From: Planctomycetota bacterium
GTDB lineage: Bacteria; Planctomycetota; UBA8108; UBA1146; JAKEFC01
Direction of reading: 5' to 3'
DNA: 37,920 nt
NCBI GenBank assembly: GCA_022616235.1
Contig: JAKEFC010000095.1
Span: forward strand, 1-37,920
Shown piece after piece: positions 8,874-18,125 of the stretch. The position numbers and the translations under genes were made by a program. How positions within the stretch are numbered: the stretch's first letter is position 1; each line of letters begins with the position of its first letter. The notes under the pieces were generated by a model. It searched no databases, was not told where the DNA came from, and saw only the letters and a list, made by a program, of their open reading frames with translations.

Positions 8874-9072
8874 TTTCGCGCGGCGGCAATTTCGAGGCTT
8901 GCCTACATTGGGGGCGCCGGCCCCACCTTCCATCCCTGCGCAGGCGCGGCAACACCGCAATTATCAACGAGCTAGCGCATTTCCGCGATTTCGGTACGCC
9001 CTCTGCAAGAACGGAGACACGCGCCGCGAAGCACGCGGCGGTACGGGCCGTTTCGGACGGAGGGGAAACCGG

Positions 9073-10110
9073 ATGGCCGGGCAACTTACGGAAGACGATC
9101 GACGCTTGTCCACGGTGCGTGGCGGCAATTCGAATCATGACGGTACTAGGGTGCCGCGGCTCGGCGAGTCCGAGCAAGAGTCGGTTGAAGCACAGCATGG
9201 CGGCGGCGCTTCGCGGCACCCGTTTTTCTTGCCGCCGCCAAACGGCCTGCCAGCGCCGGCGTCGCGCGGAAACGACGCGGAGCGGTTGCATCTCGACGAT
9301 TCCGAGGCCGCGGACCTCTCGAGCTTTGTCGCCGGGCATCGGCGCGAATTGAAACGCTCGCTCGGCCGCGACCCCGGAGAGCAGGTCGCGTTGCTCGACT
9401 ACATCTCGAACCTGCGCACGCCAGGCGTCGAAGTCTGCCTCGTCGCAACCAAGGACCTCGAGGCGCTGCGACGCGCCGCGATCCTCGATGCGCTGACGGG
9501 GCTCCACAACCGGCACTACTTTCAGAGCGTGCTGAGCCGCAACGTCGCTTCCTGTCACCGCTACCGCGAGACGTGCTCGCTGCTCCTCCTCGATGTGGAC
9601 GATTTCAAGGCGGTCAACGATCGCAACGGACATCGGGCGGGCGATCGCGTGCTGAGAGTCATTGGGAGGCTCCTTCGGACGCACACCCGCGCCACGGACG
9701 TAGCGTGCCGCTACGGAGGCGACGAATTCGCGATTCTGCTGCCGCACACGTCGCGCAGGAAGGCGCTCAAGGTCGCCCGCCGGATCCGCGCCGGCGTCCA
9801 CCGATGGTTCGCTCGGCGCTCCTCGCGGAGCTGCTTCGAAGAGATCACGGTAAGCGTGGGCATCGCAACGCTGCCTGGCGATGGTTCGTCGCCCGAGGGT
9901 CTGCTCGTTGCCGCGGACCGGGCGCTGTACCTAGCCAAGGAAGCGAAGGCCGATCGCAACTCGAATCGCGACGACTCGTACGAGGAGCCGCCAAGAGGAG
10001 GTACCCCGGCCGACCGCCTCCAAGACGCGGGCACTGACTTCGAAGAGGAGTGGTCCGCCACCGCTCGCGACGGCGGCAGCGCGTCGTCTTCGCATCTCGA
10101 TCCATGCTGA
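9073..10110 (+). CDS. GGDEF diguanylate cyclase
   Basis: DALTGLHNRHYF, LLLDVDDFKAVND, RATDVACRYGGDEFAILLP; intact GGDEF and RxxD I-site (RATD); ATG 9073 after GGAGGGG. Confidence 0.92.
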   Translation: MAGQLTEDDRRLSTVRGGNSNHDGTRVPRLGESEQESVEAQHGGGASRHPFFLPPPNGLPAPASRGNDAERLHLDDSEAADLSSFVAGHRRELKRSLGRDPGEQVALLDYISNLRTPGVEVCLVATKDLEALRRAAILDALTGLHNRHYFQSVLSRNVASCHRYRETCSLLLLDVDDFKAVNDRNGHRAGDRVLRVIGRLLRTHTRATDVACRYGGDEFAILLPHTSRRKALKVARRIRAGVHRWFARRSSRSCFEEITVSVGIATLPGDGSSPEGLLVAADRALYLAKEAKADRNSNRDDSYEEPPRGGTPADRLQDAGTDFEEEWSATARDGGSASSSHLDPC

Positions 10111-10174
10111 TGCGGCCGATCGGGCCGAGGAGATTCGACACCACGCGAATCGACCGCAAATTGAGGAGGCTCAA

Positions 10175-11542
10175 GTGAAGTGGGCTACGCCCGGAATACT
10201 AGAAATTCTGCTCATTACGATCGTGGCCGCAAACGGATCTCCGTGCGCCGCAAACGATCGACAAGACCTCGTGCGAGGCACCGTGGGCACGCTTCTCGAA
10301 GCTGGGGACCGGGAACTCGAGAGTTCGTGCGAGCACGACTGCGCCTTGGCGGGCCACGCGCGCTGCGAGCTTCGTAAGGCGCTCTCTGCCGCGGAAGCGG
10401 AGTTCAAGTCCGCGAATCGAGCAGGCGATCAGGCGGGCGCCGCGCGCGCGTTGAATCATCTCGGCGTCGCGTATCACCGTCTGGGTGACCGGCCGAAAGC
10501 GCTCGATTCCCATCTTCGCGCGCTCGGGATCTGCCGTGAGCTGAAGGACGAGCGCGGGATCGCGACATGCCTGCACAATCTGGGGGTTGCAGCGCTCAAC
10601 CGGGGCGAATTCGCCAAAGCGGTCGAGTACTTCCCCATGGCGCTGGAGGCCGCCGAGGCGAGTGGCGACCAAAAACTGGTTGCCAGCGTGCTCAGCAGCC
10701 TCGCGGACCTGCGCCAAAAGGAGCACAAGCCGGAGGAGTCGCTCGAGTTGCATCGCCGCGCGCTCGAGATCAACTCGACGCTCGGCGATAAGCAGGCGCT
10801 CGCGATTTCCTACTTGAACGTCGGGATGGCTCACTCGAAGTTGCGCGAGTACAACGAGGCGCGCAACTGCTACGACCGCGCCCTCGCGCTTTGCCAAGAG
10901 TGTGGAGATCGCGCCGGTGAAGCGAGCAGCCTGAGCGGCATCGCGCGCCTCCATTGGCTGCAGCATCAACACGCGGAAGCCCTTGGATACGAGGTGCTTG
11001 CGCTCGGGATTCGGGAAGACCTTGGCGATGCGCGCGCGGAAGGGTTGTCGCAGCTTCGCCTCGGCGACATCTACCTCGCGCTCGGCGATTACGGCCGCTC
11101 CGCGGCAGCGCTCCACGACGCAGCGACGATCTTCCGGCGGGTCGGCGCCGGCGACCTGCTGAAGCGCGCAGAAGCGCGCCTCACCGGGCTGAACGGAATC
11201 GCGCGCGGCGACGCGCCCGACCTCCTCGGGGATGGGGCGGCGTCGTTCGACGATCCGGCGGCGGAGTCCACTGCCGCTCGCGTCGTCGACCGGAACCGGG
11301 AGGCGCCGAAGCGAGCCCGTGGCATGGAAGCGATCGGCGGCGCCGGCGCCTTCGCGACGCCCGTAACCGAGGCCAAGGGGGGACTCTTCATGACGGCGTG
11401 TGTGCTGCTCGTCGTCGCGTGCCTCCTCTTGCTCTGTACCTACAAGATCAAGCCCAAGACCAGGGATGCAACTGACGCGATCTTCGGTTCTCTGCATCGT
11501 AGAACCCATTCTGACTCGTGGAATCTGACACACATGCGCTAG
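10175..11542 (+). CDS. TPR-repeat protein with N-terminal signal sequence and C-terminal TM helix
   Basis: GAGGAGG RBS then GTG; multiple TPRs (LNHLGVAYHRLGDRPKALDSHLRAL...); TM GGLFMTACVLLVVACLLLLC. Confidence 0.8.
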   Translation: MKWATPGILEILLITIVAANGSPCAANDRQDLVRGTVGTLLEAGDRELESSCEHDCALAGHARCELRKALSAAEAEFKSANRAGDQAGAARALNHLGVAYHRLGDRPKALDSHLRALGICRELKDERGIATCLHNLGVAALNRGEFAKAVEYFPMALEAAEASGDQKLVASVLSSLADLRQKEHKPEESLELHRRALEINSTLGDKQALAISYLNVGMAHSKLREYNEARNCYDRALALCQECGDRAGEASSLSGIARLHWLQHQHAEALGYEVLALGIREDLGDARAEGLSQLRLGDIYLALGDYGRSAAALHDAATIFRRVGAGDLLKRAEARLTGLNGIARGDAPDLLGDGAASFDDPAAESTAARVVDRNREAPKRARGMEAIGGAGAFATPVTEAKGGLFMTACVLLVVACLLLLCTYKIKPKTRDATDAIFGSLHRRTHSDSWNLTHMR

Positions 11543-11611
11543 CGCGCGACCCTAGCCCAGGCGTGCGCTAGCGCTATCGCGTTCGAAGCACTCGACCTCA
11601 GGAGCGGAAAG

Positions 11612-12922
11612 TTGAAGCGCAAGGTCCCGAAACAAGCGCCCTGTGCAGACACCTCGCTTGCTCGCGGTGGCGAGTCGAATCGCCCCGCAGCCGTGACGAC
11701 GCGAAGTCGTGCGTACCTCTTGCTGGCCCTGGTGTTTTCGATCCTTGGAGTCGTCTTCGTTTGCGTCGCGGGAGACCTGTTGCGGGCCGGCGCCCGCGAA
11801 AGCATGGTGGCCGCGACGTTGACTCCGCTCTTGCTGCTGGGATCGCTGCAACTCGCGCGGACGAGCCGCTCGCCGGTAGGGCGCGAGCGCGCGGCGCGCG
11901 AAGTGATCATCATCGGCAGGAACCGCCGCACGTCGCGCATCCTCGAGACCTTGGAGCGCAACCCGGATCCGGGCCTCAAGGTCGTCGGTGTCCTCGACAC
12001 CGAGCCGTGCTGTGCGAGCGTGGAGCACAAGAGCGCCTGCAACGAGTGCGACGAACTCCTCGCGCGGCGGCGGATTCCGCAACTCGGCGATCCGACGCAG
12101 CTCACGAACGTGATCGAGGCGAATCCGGTCGATGAAGTCCTCATCACGCTTCCGCTTCGGACTTTCTACGACGAGATCTCCCGCTGCCTGCGCGTCTGCA
12201 CGGAGGCGGGGGTCCCCGTGAGCTTGACCGCCGATTTCTTCGGCGTCAGCGCGGCGGAGCCGAAATTTCGGAATTGGCACGAGAACGACTATCTCTTGAA
12301 TTACGCGCGGACGCATCGCCCGCAATGGAAGGTGGCGGCGAAACGCGGCATGGATGTCGCCGGCGCCATCTGCGCCCTCGCAGTGTTCGCGCTCCCAATG
12401 CTCCTCATCGCGCTCCTGGTGAAGATCACCTCGCGTGGCCCCGTGTTCTTCCGCCAGGAGCGCGCTACTCTCAACAACAAACCGTTCCGGCTGCTCAAGT
12501 TTCGCACGATGGTGCGCGATGCGGAGCAGCGCCGCCACGAGCTGGAACACCTGAACGAGCAATCGGGGCCGGTGTTCAAGATCAATCGCGACCCCCGTAT
12601 CACGCCCCTTGGACGATTCTTGCGCAAGTACAGCCTCGACGAGCTGCCGCAGCTCTTCAACGTCTTGCGCGGCGATCTGAGCCTCGTCGGACCGCGGCCG
12701 CCCATGCCGAGCGAAGTAATCCGATACGAATGGTGGCAGAGGCGAAGATTGTCGATGCGTCCCGGACTCACTTGCCTCTGGCAGGTCTCCGGGCGCAACC
12801 GGATCGGATTCGACGAATGGATGAAGCTCGACCTCGCCTACATCGACAACTGGTCGCTGCTCTTGGACGTAAAGCTCTTGCTGAGGACCATTCCGGTCCT
12901 CCTGCGAGGCACAGGCGTATAG
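11612..12922 (+). CDS. Polyprenyl-phosphate glycosylphosphotransferase (bacterial sugar transferase, exopolysaccharide biosynthesis)
   Basis: KRGMDVAGAICALA, GPVFFRQERATLNNKPFRLLKFRTM, RKYSLDELPQLFNVLRGDLSLVGPRPP, MRPGLTCLWQVSGRN; TTG start after CAGGAGCGG. Confidence 0.93.
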   Translation: MKRKVPKQAPCADTSLARGGESNRPAAVTTRSRAYLLLALVFSILGVVFVCVAGDLLRAGARESMVAATLTPLLLLGSLQLARTSRSPVGRERAAREVIIIGRNRRTSRILETLERNPDPGLKVVGVLDTEPCCASVEHKSACNECDELLARRRIPQLGDPTQLTNVIEANPVDEVLITLPLRTFYDEISRCLRVCTEAGVPVSLTADFFGVSAAEPKFRNWHENDYLLNYARTHRPQWKVAAKRGMDVAGAICALAVFALPMLLIALLVKITSRGPVFFRQERATLNNKPFRLLKFRTMVRDAEQRRHELEHLNEQSGPVFKINRDPRITPLGRFLRKYSLDELPQLFNVLRGDLSLVGPRPPMPSEVIRYEWWQRRRLSMRPGLTCLWQVSGRNRIGFDEWMKLDLAYIDNWSLLLDVKLLLRTIPVLLRGTGV

Positions 12923-12966
12923 CGCATTGGGCGCGCGAGCCGCCCGGCTGCGCCGCGGGCGGGGGA

Positions 12967-13011
12967 GAGCGCTCGAAGGCCGCGCAGAGAAAGCGCGGGC
13001 CTTCAGCGCTC
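12967..13011. terminator. Imperfect ~18-bp inverted repeat between convergent genes, candidate bidirectional terminator
   Basis: GAGCGCTCGAAGGCCGCGC (12967-12985), loop AGAGAAA, GCGCGGGCCTTCAGCGCTC (12993-13011). Confidence 0.5.
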
Positions 13012-15894
13012 GAGCACGATGCGCGCGCGCAAGCCGTCGTCCTCGAAGGTGAGCCCGAAATCGGCGCGCTGCACCGCGGCGAACGCCGCGGGCGCGCGTC
13101 CCGCGATGCGCGGCCGCGCGGGGTGTCCGTAAACCGTGGACTCCATCGTCTGAAAGGCTTCGTTCCAACGATACTCGCCGCCACCGGGGCAGACGAGGCG
13201 GCTCTGCCAGATCCTCTCGTGTACGGCCACCGGGTCCTCCGCAGGGTAGAGGCGCTTCCATTCGTTCAGGATCGGGAGCGCGGCGAAGGAGCGCTGCGCG
13301 AGCGTTCGATCGAATTCGATCCAGATCGCACGCTCGAACGGCGCGAGCAGCCGGCGATCGAGATGGAGCGCGAAGCTCTCGCCGAGCCACGAATAGGCCG
13401 CCGCGCTGGTGTTCACGGGCGCCGCGCCGTTGGCCCCCTCTCCCGGGGTCTTCCCGCGATTCGCGGCCGCGCGCCGATCGAGCGCGCGCTTCAGCACATC
13501 TTCCCGCAAGCTCACGATGAGCGCGTCGGCGGTCGGCGCGTACCAAATCGAGAGATCCTTGAGTTCGTCGAGGTCGCGGCGCATCTTCTCGGCGGGGCTG
13601 ATGCGGACGAAGGACTGGCCGCCGTGGTCGAGCGTCTCCCAGATACACATCCCCGGCGCCGCCTGCTCCGCAAACGCGCGCAGTGAGGTCAGAAAGAGCG
13701 TGAGCTTGAGGGTATTCGCCGATGCGAACTCGATCGCGAGGGGTAAGCGCGCGAGGTTCGCTCCGAAGACGTCTTCGGCTTCCTCTTCATCCGCGGCGCC
13801 TTCGAAGAGTCGCAGCCATTCTGGTTCGAAGTCCAGGTACACGGCGATCGTCTTGCCGAGCCAGGCGAGCGGGCTCGCATCGTCCTCGTTTCGGCCGAAG
13901 CGCAGGAAACCGCCCAATTGACGCGCGATCTCCGAGTCGGCACGGATCGATGCGATCATGTGTCCGACCGCTTCCGCATGCGGATCGCCGGCGCCGGGCA
14001 CGATCCCTTCGCTGCCGACGACGCGCGTGAATTCCCGGTAGTCCGTGTTGCCGATGAGTGGCCGCACCGTCGTATCGAGCGCCAACCGGTCGGGGCGTAC
14101 CGTGACGCGGACGGCGATGGGATCGAAGAACTGGCGCCATTCGCGCTGGTAGGTGGCGCGAAAACGCTCGTACGCCGCCGCTTCCTCGCCGGTGACCTTG
14201 TCCACGGCAAGCTCCACGATCGGCGTCAGGAACTCCGGTGTCCCGTAGATCGAGGAGCGTACGCCGCTAGCGGATTCCGTTACCGCGCCGAGCCACGCGG
14301 GCAGAGAGTCCGGCGCCACCGATGCCGCGGCGAGCTTGCCCTCCGCGAGCGCATCGGCGGCAGCGGCCCTCGCAGCGAGCAGGTACGCGGCCGCGCGCGT
14401 GCGACGCGACGCGGCGATGCGCCAGCGCGCGCCGCACCAGCGGCGGATCGTCGCGTCGGAGAGCACGAGCAATGCGCTCTCCTCCGCGGCGGCCAGCGGA
14501 TAGCGATCGCGAAAAAAGGTGTATTCATCGAGGGTCGAGAGCGCGGGCGTCACTCCCTCCGCCACGCGGCCGATGCGCTCGAGCTGCGCGAGCGAATTCG
14601 TGACGACGACGGCGCCCGCCGCGAGCGCGGTGTAGGAAGAGACGCGCCGATCCGGCGTGACGACGCCGGAGTAGCGTAGCCCGGCGATTTCACCGTGTGC
14701 CGGCGTCGCGCCGGCCTGCGATCGCTGCGCCTCCGCGTGTCGCGCCGCGATGTAGGCGTGGAGCGCGGGGAGCTGCTTCGGCTCGAAGAGGAGCGCGAGA
14801 TCTGTGCCGGTGCGGAAGTACGGATCGGAGCCCGTGATCGCGACGCTCGCGATCACGGAGTCCCCTAGCAAGCGCGCGATCGCGCTGGTCGAGAGACAGA
14901 GCTGCTCTTCGTAAGCGTCGCGGACGTGGGCGTCCTCGGCGCGATTCTCCATGGCGAACAAGATCGGCGTCCCGATGCGATCCGCTTCGTCGACCACGGC
15001 GAGGAACTGACCGAAATCCGGGAAGAAGAGCGCGTGCTGGTCCGCGGGAATCGCGGCGGCGAGCCGGTCGAGGCGCGGAGTCTTTCCCGCGATGAGGGGC
15101 GTCCAATCGAAAGCGCGCACGTCGATGCCGGGGAGCCCCGCGACGTCGATCTCGGGCTCCGCGCTCGAAGCGGCGACCAGCTCGCGATCGAGGCGGAGGT
15201 TTTCGCTCACGGCGCGTCCTCCCGAGAGCAGCGCGAAAGTCTCGTCGAGCTGGGACTCTTCGCGCTGTCTCACTGCGAGCAATTCCTGCGGATTCGGCCC
15301 TTGCGCCGCCGGCGCGGGGTCCGCCGCGGCCGCGCGCAGTGCCGCCTCCGCCTTTTCCAGCTTGTAGCGGAACCACGCGGCGCCCGGCGCCTCGTGGCGT
15401 GCCAGGTCTTCGTAGTGCTGGATCTTCGCGCGCAGAAAGCGCTCGCGCGTGCTCGGCTGCAAGGAGGCAGCAGCCGATCCGAACGAGGCGGCGCGACTCG
15501 CATCGATGTAGACCGTTCCGGCGAGGGTCGCGCCGGCAGGAACGCGGAGAAAGAGCCAATTCATTTCCGCGGAGCGCGGCCAGGCACGCTGCCGTTCCCG
15601 TTGCGTTTCCGCCGTGGTAAAGGGCGCGAGCACCGCTTCTCCGCCTCCCGCGAAGGCAAGGCGCGGGAACAGGCGACCAAATCTCCAGTCTCCCTTGCGC
15701 TGGACTGCGCCGGCTTCCGGCTCCGGCATCGGACACGGCGGCAGCTCTGTCACGGCGCATTCGAAGTAGGAATCGTTCTCGCCGCCGCCGGCAGGTGTCT
15801 CTGCGGGCACCGGTGCGGGACCTGCGATCGCCGCGGCCGCCAGGATCAACACTAGGCACGGCAGTCTTTTCGCCTTCGACGCTCGCTCGCTCAT
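13003..15894 (-). CDS. Large secreted protein of unknown function (~963 aa)
   Basis: Signal peptide MSERASKAKRLPCLVLILAAAAIAGPAPVPAE; continuous ORF with no recognised catalytic motif. Confidence 0.75.
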   Translation of the reverse strand: MSERASKAKRLPCLVLILAAAAIAGPAPVPAETPAGGGENDSYFECAVTELPPCPMPEPEAGAVQRKGDWRFGRLFPRLAFAGGGEAVLAPFTTAETQRERQRAWPRSAEMNWLFLRVPAGATLAGTVYIDASRAASFGSAAASLQPSTRERFLRAKIQHYEDLARHEAPGAAWFRYKLEKAEAALRAAAADPAPAAQGPNPQELLAVRQREESQLDETFALLSGGRAVSENLRLDRELVAASSAEPEIDVAGLPGIDVRAFDWTPLIAGKTPRLDRLAAAIPADQHALFFPDFGQFLAVVDEADRIGTPILFAMENRAEDAHVRDAYEEQLCLSTSAIARLLGDSVIASVAITGSDPYFRTGTDLALLFEPKQLPALHAYIAARHAEAQRSQAGATPAHGEIAGLRYSGVVTPDRRVSSYTALAAGAVVVTNSLAQLERIGRVAEGVTPALSTLDEYTFFRDRYPLAAAEESALLVLSDATIRRWCGARWRIAASRRTRAAAYLLAARAAAADALAEGKLAAASVAPDSLPAWLGAVTESASGVRSSIYGTPEFLTPIVELAVDKVTGEEAAAYERFRATYQREWRQFFDPIAVRVTVRPDRLALDTTVRPLIGNTDYREFTRVVGSEGIVPGAGDPHAEAVGHMIASIRADSEIARQLGGFLRFGRNEDDASPLAWLGKTIAVYLDFEPEWLRLFEGAADEEEAEDVFGANLARLPLAIEFASANTLKLTLFLTSLRAFAEQAAPGMCIWETLDHGGQSFVRISPAEKMRRDLDELKDLSIWYAPTADALIVSLREDVLKRALDRRAAANRGKTPGEGANGAAPVNTSAAAYSWLGESFALHLDRRLLAPFERAIWIEFDRTLAQRSFAALPILNEWKRLYPAEDPVAVHERIWQSRLVCPGGGEYRWNEAFQTMESTVYGHPARPRIAGRAPAAFAAVQRADFGLTFEDDGLRARIVLER

Positions 15895-16029
15895 TCGACC
15901 CCTATCGCGTCCAGTTGGAACGATCCAAATCGAGAAGAGTGACTCTGCCACAAGCGGCGTAACACAGCCCGGCGCAGATTCCAATGCCCAGGCTCCGCCG
16001 CCGCGGGCCGGGTCGCTCATCCAGGAATA

Positions 16030-17814
16030 TCATGCGCGCCGAGCTGCCTTGGAGCTTGCGAGCAATTCGGCAAGGATCGCGGCCATCCGCCCGTTCGTTG
16101 CTTCGTCCTTGACGGCGACGCGGATGAAGCGCGGCCCGAGGCTCGCGCCCATCCGGGCGGCGTCGCGGAAGAAGAGTCCGCGTTCCCGCGCGCCCTGCAC
16201 CATCCAGTCGGCGGTGGGTCCGTCCCCGGGGAGCCGGCAGAGGAGAAAATTCGCGATCCCCGGAAAGACTTCCAGGCCGATGCCGCGCAGTCGGACCTCG
16301 AGCCCCGCGCGGAGCCTCGCGGTCGCGCGGTGCTGCGCGGCGTAGTACGCGGGATCTTCGAGCGCGCGCACGGCGGCGACCTGCGATGGGAGCCCGACGA
16401 CCCACGGCGGCGTGATCGCGCGGAGCCCCTCGAGGAGATGCGCCCCCGCGCAGAGATACGCGACGCGCGCCCCGCTCAATGCGTAGACCTTCGACATCGA
16501 CTTGCAAACGACAACGTTGTCGGAGCGCGCGGCGAACCGCTCGAGGGACTGGTCGACCCCCGCGTATTCGACGTACGTTTCATCCACCCAAATGCGCGTG
16601 CGCGCAGGCGCCGCGCGAAGAACCGCCTCGAGTCGTTCGCGCGGCACGTGCCGTCCGGTCGGGCTGTTGGGATTCACGAGCACGCACAGGTCGTAGCCGG
16701 CGGCGAGCGCGCGCTCGAGGCGCGCGACGTCGACGGCGAAGTGTTCCTCCGGGGCGAGCGGAAAGCGGTCGACGGCGCAGCCGATGACGCGTTCGAGCAC
16801 GTGCGCGTACTCGCCGTAGGTCGGATCGAGAATCAGCGCGCGCGATCGCGGGCCGAGCCAGGAGCGGAGCGCGCGAAAGATCAAGTCCGAAGAGCCGGCG
16901 CCTGCCAAGAGAGCGCCGGCGGGAACGCCCCGCGCCTCCGCGATCGCTTCCAGAAGCCCCTTGCAGTCGGTCGGCGGCGAGGTCCTGAGCAGCCACGGCA
17001 GCTCATCGGCCAAGGCGGAGATGACGCCGGGCGCCGGCGGAAACCACGCGTCGAGCACGTCGGCATTGATAATGTCGTCGCGGCGGCGGAGATCGTCGAA
17101 TCGTTCCCCGATCGCCTCGAAGAACGCACCGCCGTGGAAGCAGGCCGCCGGTTTCCGAAACGAGAGCGGCAGCTCCCAATCCGTGCGCGCCTCGAGTCGA
17201 GCGAGCAATTCCGGCCGCGCGTCGGACGCTTCGCGCAGCGCGCCCACTTCCGCGTGCATGAGTCGATAGTTCACTAGGCCGGATTGCACGGAGAGCGGCG
17301 CCGCGCGCCACCCCGTGCGCAGGTAGAGATCGAGTACTTCGCGGCGCCCCATGCCGACGACCGTCCTTCCGCCGTGCGCCTCGACCCAGCGCAGCGCCGC
17401 GTACATGAGGAGGGCGGCGAGGTCGGTGCCACGATGCGGCGCCGCGACGCTGAGGAGACGAACTTCGAAGGTCGCTTCATCGATTGCGAACGGGATCGCG
17501 GCGCGCGGAAAGTACTTGTCGATGGAGAAGGAGGCTGCCGCCGGCGGAGTGATGGAAACGAAGCCGGCGAGGTCGACCCCCACCTTTGCGACGAGATAGT
17601 GATTCGAAGCGTCGAGAGCATCGGCGAGGCGTCCGCTGCCATTCACCGGATGCTGGCCAAGCTCGCCGGCATAGATCGAGTGGCGCAGCTCGGCGATGCG
17701 CTCCCGCTCGGCGGCGCTCGCGATCGCCAGAGTTACGCGCCGCCGCCGATCGCCTCCGCCATGAGAGGCGTTCGCCTCGCATCGCGCCGCATTCGCCGCT
17801 GCGATCCCACCCAT
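16030..17814 (-). CDS. Fusion: N-terminal GNAT/acyltransferase-like domain + C-terminal PLP-dependent aminotransferase (HisC/CobD-like)
   Basis: N-term LRHSIYAGELGQHP...ASNHYLVAKVGVDLAGFVSITPP...RGTDLAALLMYAALRWVEAHGGRTVVGMG; C-term GAGSSDLIFRALRSW, DPTYGEY, LVNPNSPTG, WVDETYVEY, CKSMSKVYALSGARVAYL. Confidence 0.85.
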   Translation of the reverse strand: MGGIAAANAARCEANASHGGGDRRRRVTLAIASAAERERIAELRHSIYAGELGQHPVNGSGRLADALDASNHYLVAKVGVDLAGFVSITPPAAASFSIDKYFPRAAIPFAIDEATFEVRLLSVAAPHRGTDLAALLMYAALRWVEAHGGRTVVGMGRREVLDLYLRTGWRAAPLSVQSGLVNYRLMHAEVGALREASDARPELLARLEARTDWELPLSFRKPAACFHGGAFFEAIGERFDDLRRRDDIINADVLDAWFPPAPGVISALADELPWLLRTSPPTDCKGLLEAIAEARGVPAGALLAGAGSSDLIFRALRSWLGPRSRALILDPTYGEYAHVLERVIGCAVDRFPLAPEEHFAVDVARLERALAAGYDLCVLVNPNSPTGRHVPRERLEAVLRAAPARTRIWVDETYVEYAGVDQSLERFAARSDNVVVCKSMSKVYALSGARVAYLCAGAHLLEGLRAITPPWVVGLPSQVAAVRALEDPAYYAAQHRATARLRAGLEVRLRGIGLEVFPGIANFLLCRLPGDGPTADWMVQGARERGLFFRDAARMGASLGPRFIRVAVKDEATNGRMAAILAELLASSKAARRA

Positions 17815-18125
17815 TGGACTTCTTTCACGTTTGGGGCACGCGAACCGCGCTTGGAATCCGCCCGGACTGCCGCGGCCGCGTGGCCCGTTCATACCGCGAA
17901 AGCCAATCCCGTGCCGAACGCGAAATGGGCGGGCGCCGGCAAGAAAACCTCGCCGCCAGCGGCTCGCGCGGTCTGCGCTTCCGAACCCCTGCCATCCCGC
18001 GCACGGACACTGGCACCCGATGCACGCCCGTGCGCCGCGCCAGCCGAGGCACGACATGCGGGCGCGAAAGCGAAGATGATGGACCCGATACCGGCGCCCA
18101 AGCCCGGATCGCTTATCCTCTCCGC

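Noticed and set aside
8884-8898. CGGCAATTTCGAGGC as a second sigma54 promoter before the GGDEF gene
   Set aside because: GG and GC spacing fits but the TGGCAC and TTGC contexts are poor
11552-13648. 698-aa minus ORF opposite the sugar transferase
   Set aside because: The + strand encodes a clear conserved family; antisense shadow ORF
14832-14858. Perfect 12-bp inverted repeat CCGTGATCGCGA-CGC-TCGCGATCACGG
   Set aside because: Inside a CDS encoding VIASVAITGS; likely chance in GC-rich coding sequence
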